Origin: Sorangium cellulosum
GTDB taxonomy: Bacteria; Myxococcota_A; Polyangia; Polyangiales; Polyangiaceae
Reading direction: 5' to 3'
Assembly (NCBI RefSeq): GCF_004135735.1
Contig: NZ_CP012670.1
Location: 3,679,501 to 3,743,500 of the forward strand
DNA length: 64,000 bases
The translations under genes and the position numbers were made by a program. This document shows positions 57,142-64,000 of the stretch, piece by piece; position 1 is the first letter of the stretch, and each line of letters starts with the position of its first letter. Under the pieces are notes generated by a model. The model was not told the DNA's origin and did not search any database. It saw only the letters and a program-made list of their open reading frames with translations.

Positions 57142-57370
57142 AGGGACCCGCGCAAGCGGAGTCCCGCAGGATGAAGGGACCCGCGCAAGCGGAGTCCCGC
57201 AGGATGAAGGGACCCGCGCAAGCGGAGTCCCGCAGGATGAAGGGACCCGCGCAAGCGGAGTCCCGCAGGATGAAGGGACCCGCGCAAGCGGAGTCCCGCA
57301 GGATGAAGGGACCCGCGCAAGCGGGGTCCCGCTGAATGACGGGATCCCGCAGGATGAAGAGACCCGTGGG
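57138..57370. repeat. 33-bp hairpin array between the zinc-cluster ParA and RHH genes
   Basis: Six units start at 57138, 57171, 57204, 57237, 57270 and 57303; two degenerate ones follow to ~57370. Unit 1 contains the TGA stop of the ParA gene (ATGA), and every unit repeats ATGA. Each unit folds as GGGACCCGC-GCAA-GCGGAGTCCC: nine pairs, one bulged A and a GCAA (GNRA) tetraloop. Copies 1-5 are identical; copy 6 has changes in the arm that keep the fold. Just 49 bp after the array starts the RHH gene. Confidence 0.95.
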
Positions 57371-57418
57371 CGCGGGGGCCTGAACGGGCACGGAGCGGGC
57401 AGGGAGCTGGAGGAAGCC

Positions 57419-57763
<345 letters not shown>

Positions 57764-57985
57764 GTAAGCTTCTCTATCCTCAGGCCGTAGCGCCACGTCG
57801 CGCCGAGCAGGACGACGCCCGGCCGCACCACCGTCGGGGCAGCCCTCCCTCGCCGCTCGCGATCCGGCGAGGGGCGCACACGTGACGGCGATCACGGCGG
57901 CGTGTCGCCGCGCCCGTGCGCTCCGGCGGCTGCGTTTCGGGCATGCGACGTGCTACAGTCGAGGCCACTACCGACGAGAGGGAAC

Positions 57986-58690
57986 ATGAACCAGAACTAC
58001 GTAGGATACGGGACCCGTTCCTCGGTGATCCGTGCCGCCGCCGATACGCGCGAGCGCTTCATCGTCAGGACGTACAATCATCTGTTCGGGGCGATCGTCC
58101 TCTTCGCCGCGATCGAGATCGCGCTGTTCCAGACCGGCGCCGCCCTGATCATCGCCAGGGCGATGATGGGCACGAGCTGGTTGCTGGTGCTCGGGGGGTT
58201 CATGCTCGTGAGCTGGCTCGCCAGCCGCGCGGCGCACACCTCCACGTCGAAGCCGGCGCAGTACGCCGCGCTCGGCGGCTTCGTGCTCGCCCAGGCGATC
58301 GTCTTCGTGCCGCTGCTCTACCTCGCGAACACGGTGGCGCCCGGCGCGATCCAGAGCGCCGGCCTCGTGACGATGGCCGGCTTCGCGGGGCTCACCGCGA
58401 TCGCGTTCGTGACCCGCAAGGACTTCTCCTTCCTGGGGGCGCTCCTGCGCTGGGGCGGCATCTGCGCGCTCGTCCTCATCGCGGCCGGCGTGCTGTTCGG
58501 CTTCCAGCTCGGCACCTTCTTCAGCGTCGCCATGGTCGCGTTCGCCGGCGCCGCCATCCTCTACGACACGTCGAACGTCCTGCACCACTTCCCCGAGGAC
58601 CGCTACGTCGGCGCCGCGCTCGAGCTCTTCGCGTCGGTCGCCATGATGTTCTGGTACGTCCTCCGCCTCTTCATCAGCTCCCGCGACTGA
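57986..58690 (+). CDS. Bax inhibitor-1/YbhL-family membrane protein (234 aa)
   Basis: The ATG at 57986 has AGAGGGAA upstream; the frame continues up to 57902 without a site. Seven membrane helices are visible after a 40-residue N-terminus: LFGAIVLFAAIEIALFQ, SWLLVLGGFMLVSWLAS, AALGGFVLAQAIVFVPLLY, AGFAGLTAIAFVT, WGGICALVLIAAGVLFGF, TFFSVAMVAFAGAAILYD, ALELFASVAMMFWYVLRLF. The late Asp in ILYDTSN is the conserved acidic residue of the calcium-leak BI-1 family. In bacteria these proteins are poorly understood; envelope or ion homeostasis is the usual guess. The last base of its stop is the first base of a long palindrome. Confidence 0.9.
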   Translation: MNQNYVGYGTRSSVIRAAADTRERFIVRTYNHLFGAIVLFAAIEIALFQTGAALIIARAMMGTSWLLVLGGFMLVSWLASRAAHTSTSKPAQYAALGGFVLAQAIVFVPLLYLANTVAPGAIQSAGLVTMAGFAGLTAIAFVTRKDFSFLGALLRWGGICALVLIAAGVLFGFQLGTFFSVAMVAFAGAAILYDTSNVLHHFPEDRYVGAALELFASVAMMFWYVLRLFISSRD

Positions 58691-58811
58691 GCGGGGGGAC
58701 CCGCTGCGGATACGGGCCCACCTCGGCGTTTTCGGTGCTCAGCGCACTGGAGTGCGCTTCCGCGCCGAAAACGCCGATCTGGGCCCGTCTCCTGTGCGGG
58801 TCCGCCCCGCT
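58690..58811. repeat. Long near-perfect palindrome (122 bp)
   Basis: Nested arms, outside in: GCGGGG...GGACCCGC with GCGGGTCCGCCCCGC; ACGGGCCCA (58712) with TGGGCCCGT (58780-58788); CGGCGTTTTCGG with CCGAAAACGCCG; and at the centre AGCGCACT-gg-AGTGCGCT (58741-58758). Short unpaired bulges separate the arms. It begins on the last base of the upstream stop codon. No T run, transposase or target duplication was seen. It would make a very stable RNA hairpin or a DNA cruciform. Confidence 0.93.
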
Positions 58812-58923
58812 CGGCGACGCGCCTCGGCGCTCGGCGGGGCGGTCCGGGGGGGACTGGCCCTTCGGCGTTGACGTGGCTCGATAGACAGAGGGGGAGATGG
58901 CTCCCGTCGGAGTGCCCTGACCC

Positions 58924-59430
58924 TCACGCGCCGAGGAGCGCCTGGAGGGCTCGGAGCAGCGCGAAGAGGAGCAGGCCGGCGAGGGCGAGGAGCGCCGCTA
59001 CCGCGAGGAGCAGGCCCGCGTAGAAGCGGAAATCCGAGGGCTGCGGGCTGCCCTGGCTGCGGGACGCGAGGTGCGCATCCAGCAGGCTCAGGTTCCGCAC
59101 GTTCGCCTTGAAGGCCGCGTCGAACAGATCGCCCAGCAGGGGGACCATGCCGATCAGCGCCTCGAGGCCCACGTTGAGCACCATGCGCAGCAGCGTCGAT
59201 GCGGGGAGACGGTAACGCATCGCCGCGACCACGATGTACATCGAGAGCCCGAAGCCGACGAGGTCCCCCACGCCGGGGATCAGCCCGATGACCGCATCGT
59301 AGCCGATCCGATAACCGACGACGGGAACGCGAATGGCGTTGTCCAGGAAGTACCCCAGCCACCTCAGGCGCTTCAGCCCTTCCTCCTCGGGCGCGGCGGT
59401 CTTCAGCGGGGTGAGGGGCGTGACGGGCAT
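58924..59430 (-). CDS. DUF4112 membrane protein (168 aa)
   Basis: Typical DUF4112 text: LRWLGYFLDNAIRVPVVGYRIG, IGLIPGVGDLVGFGLSMYIV, LLRMVLNVGLEALIGMVPLLGDLFDAAFKAN and NLSLLDAHL. Two Gly-rich membrane hairpins plus a C-terminal membrane segment (FYAGLLLAVAALLALAGLLL). The family is widespread and its function unknown; inner-membrane location. Convergent with the BI-1-like gene across the palindrome. A 159-bp gap to modC has nothing notable. Confidence 0.88.
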   Translation of the reverse strand: MPVTPLTPLKTAAPEEEGLKRLRWLGYFLDNAIRVPVVGYRIGYDAVIGLIPGVGDLVGFGLSMYIVVAAMRYRLPASTLLRMVLNVGLEALIGMVPLLGDLFDAAFKANVRNLSLLDAHLASRSQGSPQPSDFRFYAGLLLAVAALLALAGLLLFALLRALQALLGA

Positions 59431-59589
59431 GGTGGGCCGCTCTGCAACGTGGGTGCGATCACGATCTCGCTCCGCATCATCGAGGCGGCGTCGCCGAGCG
59501 TCAACGTGGGGCTCGGCGCAGAGGTGTTCTCAGCCCCTCGGCGAGCCTCCAGCGTGCCTCACCCCCGCGTCCGCGGAGGCGCGCGGCGA

Positions 59590-60315
59590 TCACGGGCAGC
59601 CGGAGGCGACGAACTCGGCGACGAAGGGCGAGCCCGGGCGCTCCCGGAGCTCGTCGAAGCTCCCCTGCTGGATGAGGCGGCCGCCTTCGAGCACGGCCAC
59701 CCGGCCGCCGATCGCGGCGGCGTCGGCGGGGTCGTGCGTGACGACCAGCGCCGGCATGCCGAGCTCCCTCAGGTACTCGGCCACGAACGTCCGCACGCGC
59801 CGCCTGGCCCCCGCGTCGAGCGCCGCCAGCGGCTCGTCGAGCAGCAGCGCCTCGGGCCTGGCGGCCAGCGCCCGGGCCAGCGCGACCCGCTGCCGCTCGC
59901 CGCCGGAGAGGCTCGCCGGGCGCCTCCGGGCGAGCTCCGCGACGCCGAGGTCCTCGAGCCTGCCGAGCGCCTCGTCGCGCCGCGCCCGCGGCGCCTGCCC
60001 GGGATCACGGCAGGCGAGGGCGAACTCGACGTTCTCGAGCGCCGACATGTGCGGGAAGAGGCCGTAGCTCTGGGGGAGGTAGCCGAGGCCGCGCTCCTCG
60101 GGCGGCAGGTCGATCCCGCGATCCGCGTCGAACAGCGGGCGCCCGTTCAGCAGGATGCGACCGCGGCGCGGGGAGACGACGCCGAGGACCATCAGCAGGA
60201 GGCTCGTCTTGCCCGCCCCGTTCGGCCCGACGAGGACGAACGGCCCGTCGCCGGCGGCGAGCTGCACCTCGAGCGAGAGCCTCCCGATCCGGGCCTTTAG
60301 GCTCACCTCGAGCAT
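59590..60315 (-). CDS. modC: Molybdate ABC transporter ATPase, short ModC (241 aa)
   Basis: Drives molybdate import with ModB and ModA. Walker A VGPNGAGKTS (30-38), Q-loop GYLPQSYGLFPHM, signature SLSGGERQRVALARAL, Walker B ALLLDEPLAALD, switch VVTHDPADA. Most ModC proteins have ~350 residues with a C-terminal Mop domain that binds molybdate; this one stops at 241, so it lacks that regulatory part. The frame ends in a clean stop, which suggests a stable short form and not a broken gene. Last gene of the operon modA-modB-modC. Confidence 0.92.
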   Translation of the reverse strand: MLEVSLKARIGRLSLEVQLAAGDGPFVLVGPNGAGKTSLLLMVLGVVSPRRGRILLNGRPLFDADRGIDLPPEERGLGYLPQSYGLFPHMSALENVEFALACRDPGQAPRARRDEALGRLEDLGVAELARRRPASLSGGERQRVALARALAARPEALLLDEPLAALDAGARRRVRTFVAEYLRELGMPALVVTHDPADAAAIGGRVAVLEGGRLIQQGSFDELRERPGSPFVAEFVASGCP

Positions 60316-60351
60316 CGCGCCCTCCTCCCGCGAGCCAGGGAGCCGCCGCCG

Positions 60352-61227
60352 TCACGCGCCATGAAGCCGCTCCTCGCCCCGCGGCGCCGGTCGCCGGTCG
60401 CCCCGCTCCCCGTGGCGCGACAGGCGCGCCGCGCCGCCGCGCACGAGGAGCAGGAACACGAACGCAACGAGCACGAGCACGAGCGACAGGGCCTGCGCGA
60501 TCCGGAGATCCGACTCGAGCGCCGTGTAGATCGCGAGCGGCAGCGTCTGCGTCTCGCCGGTCAGGTTGCCGGCGAACATGAGCGTCGCCCCGAACTCTCC
60601 GAGCGCGCGCGCCCAGGTCATGGCGGCGCCGCTCACGAGCCCGGGCGCGGCGAGCGGCAGGGCGATGCGGAGGAACACCCGGGTCGGGGAGGCGCCCAGG
60701 CTGCGCGCCACGAGGAAGCACTCCTCCTCGATGCTGCGGAAGGCGCTCGTCGCCGCCTGCAGGAAGAACGGCGCGGAGACGAACGTCTCCGCCATGATCA
60801 CCGCCGCCGTCGTGAACGCGATCGACCCTCCGTCCGGCGAGAGCCACCGGCCCAGGAGCCCCTGCCGCCCGAAGGCGAGCAGCATGGCGACCCCCGCCAC
60901 GGCCGGGGGGATGACGATCGGGAGCTGGATGAGCGTCTCCACGGCCCGGTGGGCCCGGCCAGCGCCCCGCGCGAGGAGCCACGAGAGCGGCGTCCCGAGC
61001 ACCACCACCACGGCCAGGCTGACGCTCGTCGTGAACAGGCTCAGCCGGAGGGCCGACAGCGCCAGCGGGTGCTTCAGCCCGGCGACGAGGTCGGACCAGC
61101 CCGTGGCCGTGACCAGCCCGACGAGCGGCAGCATCAGGAACGCGAACAGCGCGCTCGCCGCGGCGGCGACGACCAGGCGAAAGAGCCTCGCGCGGAGGGC
61201 GCTCCTCCGGGACATCCGCTCGCTCAC
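60352..61227 (-). CDS. modB: Molybdate ABC transporter permease ModB (291 aa)
   Basis: Membrane channel of the importer. The GTG at 61227 overlaps the modA stop (GTGA), the sign of translational coupling; a later ATG (61215) is the other option. Six membrane helices; the coupling EAA loop is ARSLGASPTRVFLRIALPLAAPGLVSG. Other ModB text: QLPIVIPPAVAGVAMLLAFG, ARALGEFGATLMFAGNLTGETQTLPLAIY. The C-terminus is basic and Gly/Arg-rich, longer than usual. modC starts 36 bp downstream. Confidence 0.93.
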   Translation of the reverse strand: MSERMSRRSALRARLFRLVVAAAASALFAFLMLPLVGLVTATGWSDLVAGLKHPLALSALRLSLFTTSVSLAVVVVLGTPLSWLLARGAGRAHRAVETLIQLPIVIPPAVAGVAMLLAFGRQGLLGRWLSPDGGSIAFTTAAVIMAETFVSAPFFLQAATSAFRSIEEECFLVARSLGASPTRVFLRIALPLAAPGLVSGAAMTWARALGEFGATLMFAGNLTGETQTLPLAIYTALESDLRIAQALSLVLVLVAFVFLLLVRGGAARLSRHGERGDRRPAPRGEERLHGA

Positions 61228-62135
61228 TCCGGTTTTCCAGGGCGCTCGCCCGCGACGCTCACGAGCCCGGATCGGGCGAGGATCTCCTGCCCGGCGGGCG
61301 ACACCACGAGATCCAGCCACGCCCTCGCGAGCTCACGGTGACGGGCTCCGGTGACGACGGCGATGGGGTACTCGGCCATGACGTTCACCTCCGCGGGGAG
61401 GGAGACGACCTCCACGCGATCCCGGGCGGCCGCCGCGTCCGTGCGGTAGACGATGCCCGCGTCGGCCTCGCCGAGGACGACCTTCGCGAGGACCTGCCGG
61501 ACGTTGAGCTCCCGCGAGACCACGCGCGCCTCGACCCTCGCCCGGAAGTCGGCGCCGAGGTTCCGCGAGGCCCTGTCCAGGATCTGGCTCGTGTACGCCC
61601 CGATGGGGACCTCCGGCGCTCCGACGACGATCCGCGCGGCGCGGGGCAGGTCGGCCAGCGTCCGGATCGCGGGCGCTCTCCCCCGCGGCACGACGAGGAC
61701 CGGCTCGTTGCGGGCGAAGATCACCGGATCGCCGACCTTCCCCGCGCGGCGCAGCGCGTCCATGTGCCGGAGATCGGCCGACGCGAAGACGTCGGCGGCC
61801 GCGCCGTGCTCGATCTGCCTCCGGAGCTCCTGGCTGCCCGCGAAGTTGAAGGAGATCTCCACGGCGGGCCGGCTCTCCTTGAGCTCCTCCGCCAGGCGGC
61901 TGAAGCTCTCGCGGAGCGACGCGGCCGCGAAGACGACGAGCCGCTGCTCGGCGCCCTCGCCCGCGGCGTGAGCGGCCCCGGACCCCTCGCACGCGGCGAG
62001 CGGGGACAGGAAAAGCCCCAGGAGGCCGGCCATCAGCGCCCGGCGGCGGGGGTCGAGGCTGCCGAGGTGGCTCTGGCGCACGCGACCCGTGGCGACGCGC
62101 AGCGCCCGGACCCGGTTGCGTGCGGCGCTCTCCAT
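61224..62135 (-). CDS. modA: Molybdate-binding lipoprotein ModA (303 aa)
   Basis: Periplasmic binder that hands molybdate or tungstate to ModB. Signal with lipobox LSPLAAC, preceded by DPRRRALMAG, which resembles a twin-arginine motif; the n-region is long, so a later start at the Met before AGLLGLF is possible. Mature ModA text: VVFAAASLRESFSRLAEEL, FNFAGSQELRRQIEHGAAADVFASAD, VLGEADAGIVYRTDA and AEYPIAVV. The conserved anion-binding Ser of AAASL is present. First gene of modABC, close to a molybdenum-cofactor enzyme gene in the same direction. Confidence 0.95.
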   Translation of the reverse strand: MESAARNRVRALRVATGRVRQSHLGSLDPRRRALMAGLLGLFLSPLAACEGSGAAHAAGEGAEQRLVVFAAASLRESFSRLAEELKESRPAVEISFNFAGSQELRRQIEHGAAADVFASADLRHMDALRRAGKVGDPVIFARNEPVLVVPRGRAPAIRTLADLPRAARIVVGAPEVPIGAYTSQILDRASRNLGADFRARVEARVVSRELNVRQVLAKVVLGEADAGIVYRTDAAAARDRVEVVSLPAEVNVMAEYPIAVVTGARHRELARAWLDLVVSPAGQEILARSGLVSVAGERPGKPE

Positions 62136-62329
62136 GACGCGAGCTCATACCACGCTGGAATGCATCGCTGTCATGGGCCAGCGCTGGAACATCGCGCTCG
62201 AGCCCGCTCCAGGTTTCGAGGGGGCCCGAGGAGGGGGGCGTTCCGGACAGCGTGGGCGCTGGGTACCGGCGCCGGGGGGCGCTCCTCGGTGTCAGCGCAC
62301 GCGCAGCCCTGCCCGGCGGCGCGTCGGGG

Positions 62330-63139
62330 TCAGGAGCCGTTCTCGTCGGGCTCGATGCCCAGCGCGCGCAGCTGCGCCGCGAGCCGCTCGGCGCGCGCCT
62401 GCTCGCGCTCGGCGCGCGCCTGCTCGCGCTCGGCGCGCGTCCGCTCGCGCTCGGCGCGCGTCCGCTCGCGCTCGGCGCGCTCCGCCCCCGTCGGCACCAC
62501 GTTGCCGTCGGCGGTGTGCCAGCGCAGCCACCGATCGTGCCGACCCTCGTGGACGCCTTCCCACGCGGAGAGCCCCAGCCCCACGGCCTCGAACCAGGCG
62601 TCCTCCATGGGCACGTAGGTGTGCCCGCGCATCTCGAAGGCGCGCAGCGCCGGGCCGCCGAGGTGGCCGGCCGGATCCCAGACGACGTAGTAGGCGACGC
62701 GCATCCATGCGTAACGGCGCCGCTTCAGGCCGAGCTCGTCGCCCTCCCGGTTCGAGACGATCTCGATCACCACGTCGGGCGGCTTGCCGAACTCCCAGAG
62801 GAAATAGGACCGATGCTCCTTCTGCCACCACGCCTCGTGCAGCGCGACGTCCACGCTGAGGAGCACGTCCGGCACGAGCGGCGGCTCCTTGGGCGTGGCA
62901 AAGAGGCCGACGTTCGCCGCTGCCAGGAAGCTCCGTCGCTCGCCCTCCTGCGCCGGAGGCCCGGACCACGAGCTGTAGAGCGCCTCGGTCAACAGCCGCT
63001 GCTGCTTCTCGGAAGGAAAGTTGTCCAAGGGCGTGTCGTCCTCGGTCACGATCGCCGACACGTCCGGCCCGACCACCTCGTCGAGCGGGGCGGCGGAGCT
63101 CGCCAGCATCGGGGGCATCGCCAGCATCGAGGACATCAA
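62330..63139 (-). CDS. Uma2-family restriction endonuclease-like protein (269 aa)
   Basis: Uma2 (DUF820) is a PD-(D/E)XK nuclease fold widely spread in cyanobacteria and myxobacteria, target unknown. Motifs: VPDVLLSVD, then PPDVVIEIVSNREGDE with ELGLKRRRYAWMRVAYYVVWDP; the Asp/Glu and Lys of the site are present. The C-terminal ~50 residues are a charged coiled coil made of seven-residue repeats (RAERERT, RAEREQA) encoded by 21-bp tandem repeats near 62385-62490. Several ATG starts are clustered at the 5' end; the first is used. Confidence 0.85.
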   Translation of the reverse strand: MMSSMLAMPPMLASSAAPLDEVVGPDVSAIVTEDDTPLDNFPSEKQQRLLTEALYSSWSGPPAQEGERRSFLAAANVGLFATPKEPPLVPDVLLSVDVALHEAWWQKEHRSYFLWEFGKPPDVVIEIVSNREGDELGLKRRRYAWMRVAYYVVWDPAGHLGGPALRAFEMRGHTYVPMEDAWFEAVGLGLSAWEGVHEGRHDRWLRWHTADGNVVPTGAERAERERTRAERERTRAEREQARAEREQARAERLAAQLRALGIEPDENGS

Positions 63140-63267
63140 GAGACAACTTCCCGACGGAGGCCGCCCGTGTCAAGCGCCAGCCCAGGGCGAGACCGCGCTT
63201 CCGCCCGCGTTCGACGCCCGCCGCGCCCGCGGCGCCGCCGCGCAGCGCGGACGCCCCGCCGGCGGCG

Positions 63268-64000
63268 CTACGGCGCGGGCGGCGCCGGCTCGGCCTCCGC
63301 GAGCGGCACGAGGCGCACGCGCTCCTCGTACAGCGCGCCGCCCTCGCCGAGGTCCGTGGTGCGGGCGCGGATCAGCGCGTTGGCGCAGCGGCCGTCGTGG
63401 AGGTGGCCGCCCTTCGGCATGAGCGCCACGTCGCGGCGCTGGGCGGGGTCGTGGCGGAGCCGCACCACCAGCGCGCCGATGCGCGACGCGATCCGGCAGA
63501 CGCCGCCGTCGGGCACGCCGCCGGCCGCGTCGGGGTGGACCGTGACGACGGCAGGGCCCTCCTGCGGCCGCGCCCATTGCGAGCACTGGGACCGCTCGGT
63601 GGAGAGCGCCATGAGGCGCAGCGGGAACTCGCCCGCGTCGGGGTCCGCGCGCTCCTCCGGCGGCGCCTCGGTGATGAGGTTGACCCGGCCGGTCGGGGTC
63701 GGGAACTTGCGATCGGCGAAGAGCACCTCGGGCGAGAGCGGATTGCGCACCGGCTCGCGCTCCAGGGTCTCGAGGGTGATGCCGAAGGGGGCGAGCCTCG
63801 GCTCGGTGACCCGCCGCTTCCACGCGCGGACGCTGCCGTCGAGCGCGTCGCCGAGGCCCACGCGCGGCGCGAGCGCCTGCATGATCTCGAGATCGCTCTT
63901 CACCCCGTCCGGGGGCGGGACCACGGGCGTGGAGACGCCGAGGTAATGGTGGCCGTACGCGCCGAGCACGTCGTCGGCCTCGAGCAGCGTCCTCGTCGGC
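63268..64000 (-). CDS. Molybdopterin-dependent oxidoreductase, C-terminal part (5' end outside window)
   Basis: The minus-strand frame is open to the window edge, so the start lies beyond; ≥243 C-terminal residues are seen. LLEADDVLGAYGHHYLGVS is the end of the catalytic domain. The molybdopterin-dinucleotide-binding β barrel follows: FPTPTGRVNLITE, FPLRLMALSTERSQCSQW, VHPDAAGGVPDGGVCRIAS, and ALMPKGGHL. The family includes formate dehydrogenases and nitrate reductases; the substrate cannot be told from this end. The modABC operon nearby supplies its metal. Confidence 0.88.
   Translation of the reverse strand, partial: PTRTLLEADDVLGAYGHHYLGVSTPVVPPPDGVKSDLEIMQALAPRVGLGDALDGSVRAWKRRVTEPRLAPFGITLETLEREPVRNPLSPEVLFADRKFPTPTGRVNLITEAPPEERADPDAGEFPLRLMALSTERSQCSQWARPQEGPAVVTVHPDAAGGVPDGGVCRIASRIGALVVRLRHDPAQRRDVALMPKGGHLHDGRCANALIRARTTDLGEGGALYEERVRLVPLAEAEPAPPAP

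Noticed and set aside
57138..57335. 65-codon frame of MKGPAQAESRR repeats
   Set aside because: It is a by-product of the 33-bp array being a multiple of three; no ribosome site, and other frames through the array are open as well.
62380..62490. 21-bp repeats as a regulatory array
   Set aside because: They are in frame and code for a heptad coiled coil at the end of the Uma2 protein.

Overview
The window is a very G+C-rich bacterial chromosome segment. The gene styles point to a myxobacterium of the order Polyangiales, probably Sorangium-like: a giant Ser/Thr kinase with ATPase and TPR parts, type VI spike genes, many secreted or lipid-anchored proteins of unknown role, weak Shine-Dalgarno sites and many GTG starts. 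This placement is inference from style, not a database match. Almost every long antisense reading frame is a G+C artefact and is left out. No rRNA, tRNA, insertion sequence or CRISPR array was recognised.

Layout. 1-10.9 kb is a type VI secretion (T6SS) spike island: three VgrG genes in a row (the first cut by the window edge), a DUF6484-like protein, two small proteins on the other strand that share a helical module, and a HEAT-repeat protein. 10.9-22.3 kb holds secreted proteins, an OmpH/Skp-like chaperone, a kinase/cyclase-like/ATPase/TPR signalling giant, a polyproline envelope protein and a membrane-anchored PP2C phosphatase that could oppose the kinase. 22.3-27.1 kb is a pair of overlapping large lipoprotein genes. 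27.2-33.2 kb is core: mutS, then rpsB-tsf with a good promoter, then a polysaccharide deacetylase.

33.2-38.3 kb is a decaying accessory zone. It has an ATPase gene with an apparent 1-base frameshift near its start, a shortened partner gene, a tail fragment, an ATPase with an apparent internal deletion, repeat-rich spacers and crcB. 38.3-44.4 kb holds an MlaF-like ABC ATPase, a small protein, a CheR-like methyltransferase, glnD and a TPR lipoprotein; the CheR, glnD and TPR genes overlap by four bases. 44.4-46.3 kb is the chromosomal parAB pair. 46.8-53.8 kb is the protein quality-control cluster tig-clpP-clpX-lon. Then come purH and an unusual second ParA with two zinc-binding Cys clusters, separated from a ribbon-helix-helix gene by a hairpin repeat array. 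The right end has a Bax-inhibitor-like membrane protein, DUF4112, modABC molybdate import, a Uma2 nuclease and the C-terminal part of a molybdopterin oxidoreductase that could use the imported molybdate.

The most unusual feature is a recurring pattern at gene 3' ends. Tandem arrays of 33-, 37- and 39-bp units begin at, or include, the stop codon of the gene before them. Each unit can fold into a hairpin and carries its own copy of the stop triplet. A fourth gene ends in a 122-bp near-perfect palindrome that starts on the last base of its stop codon. The zinc-cluster ParA, its hairpin array and the ribbon-helix-helix gene together look like a possible undescribed partition or positioning cassette.
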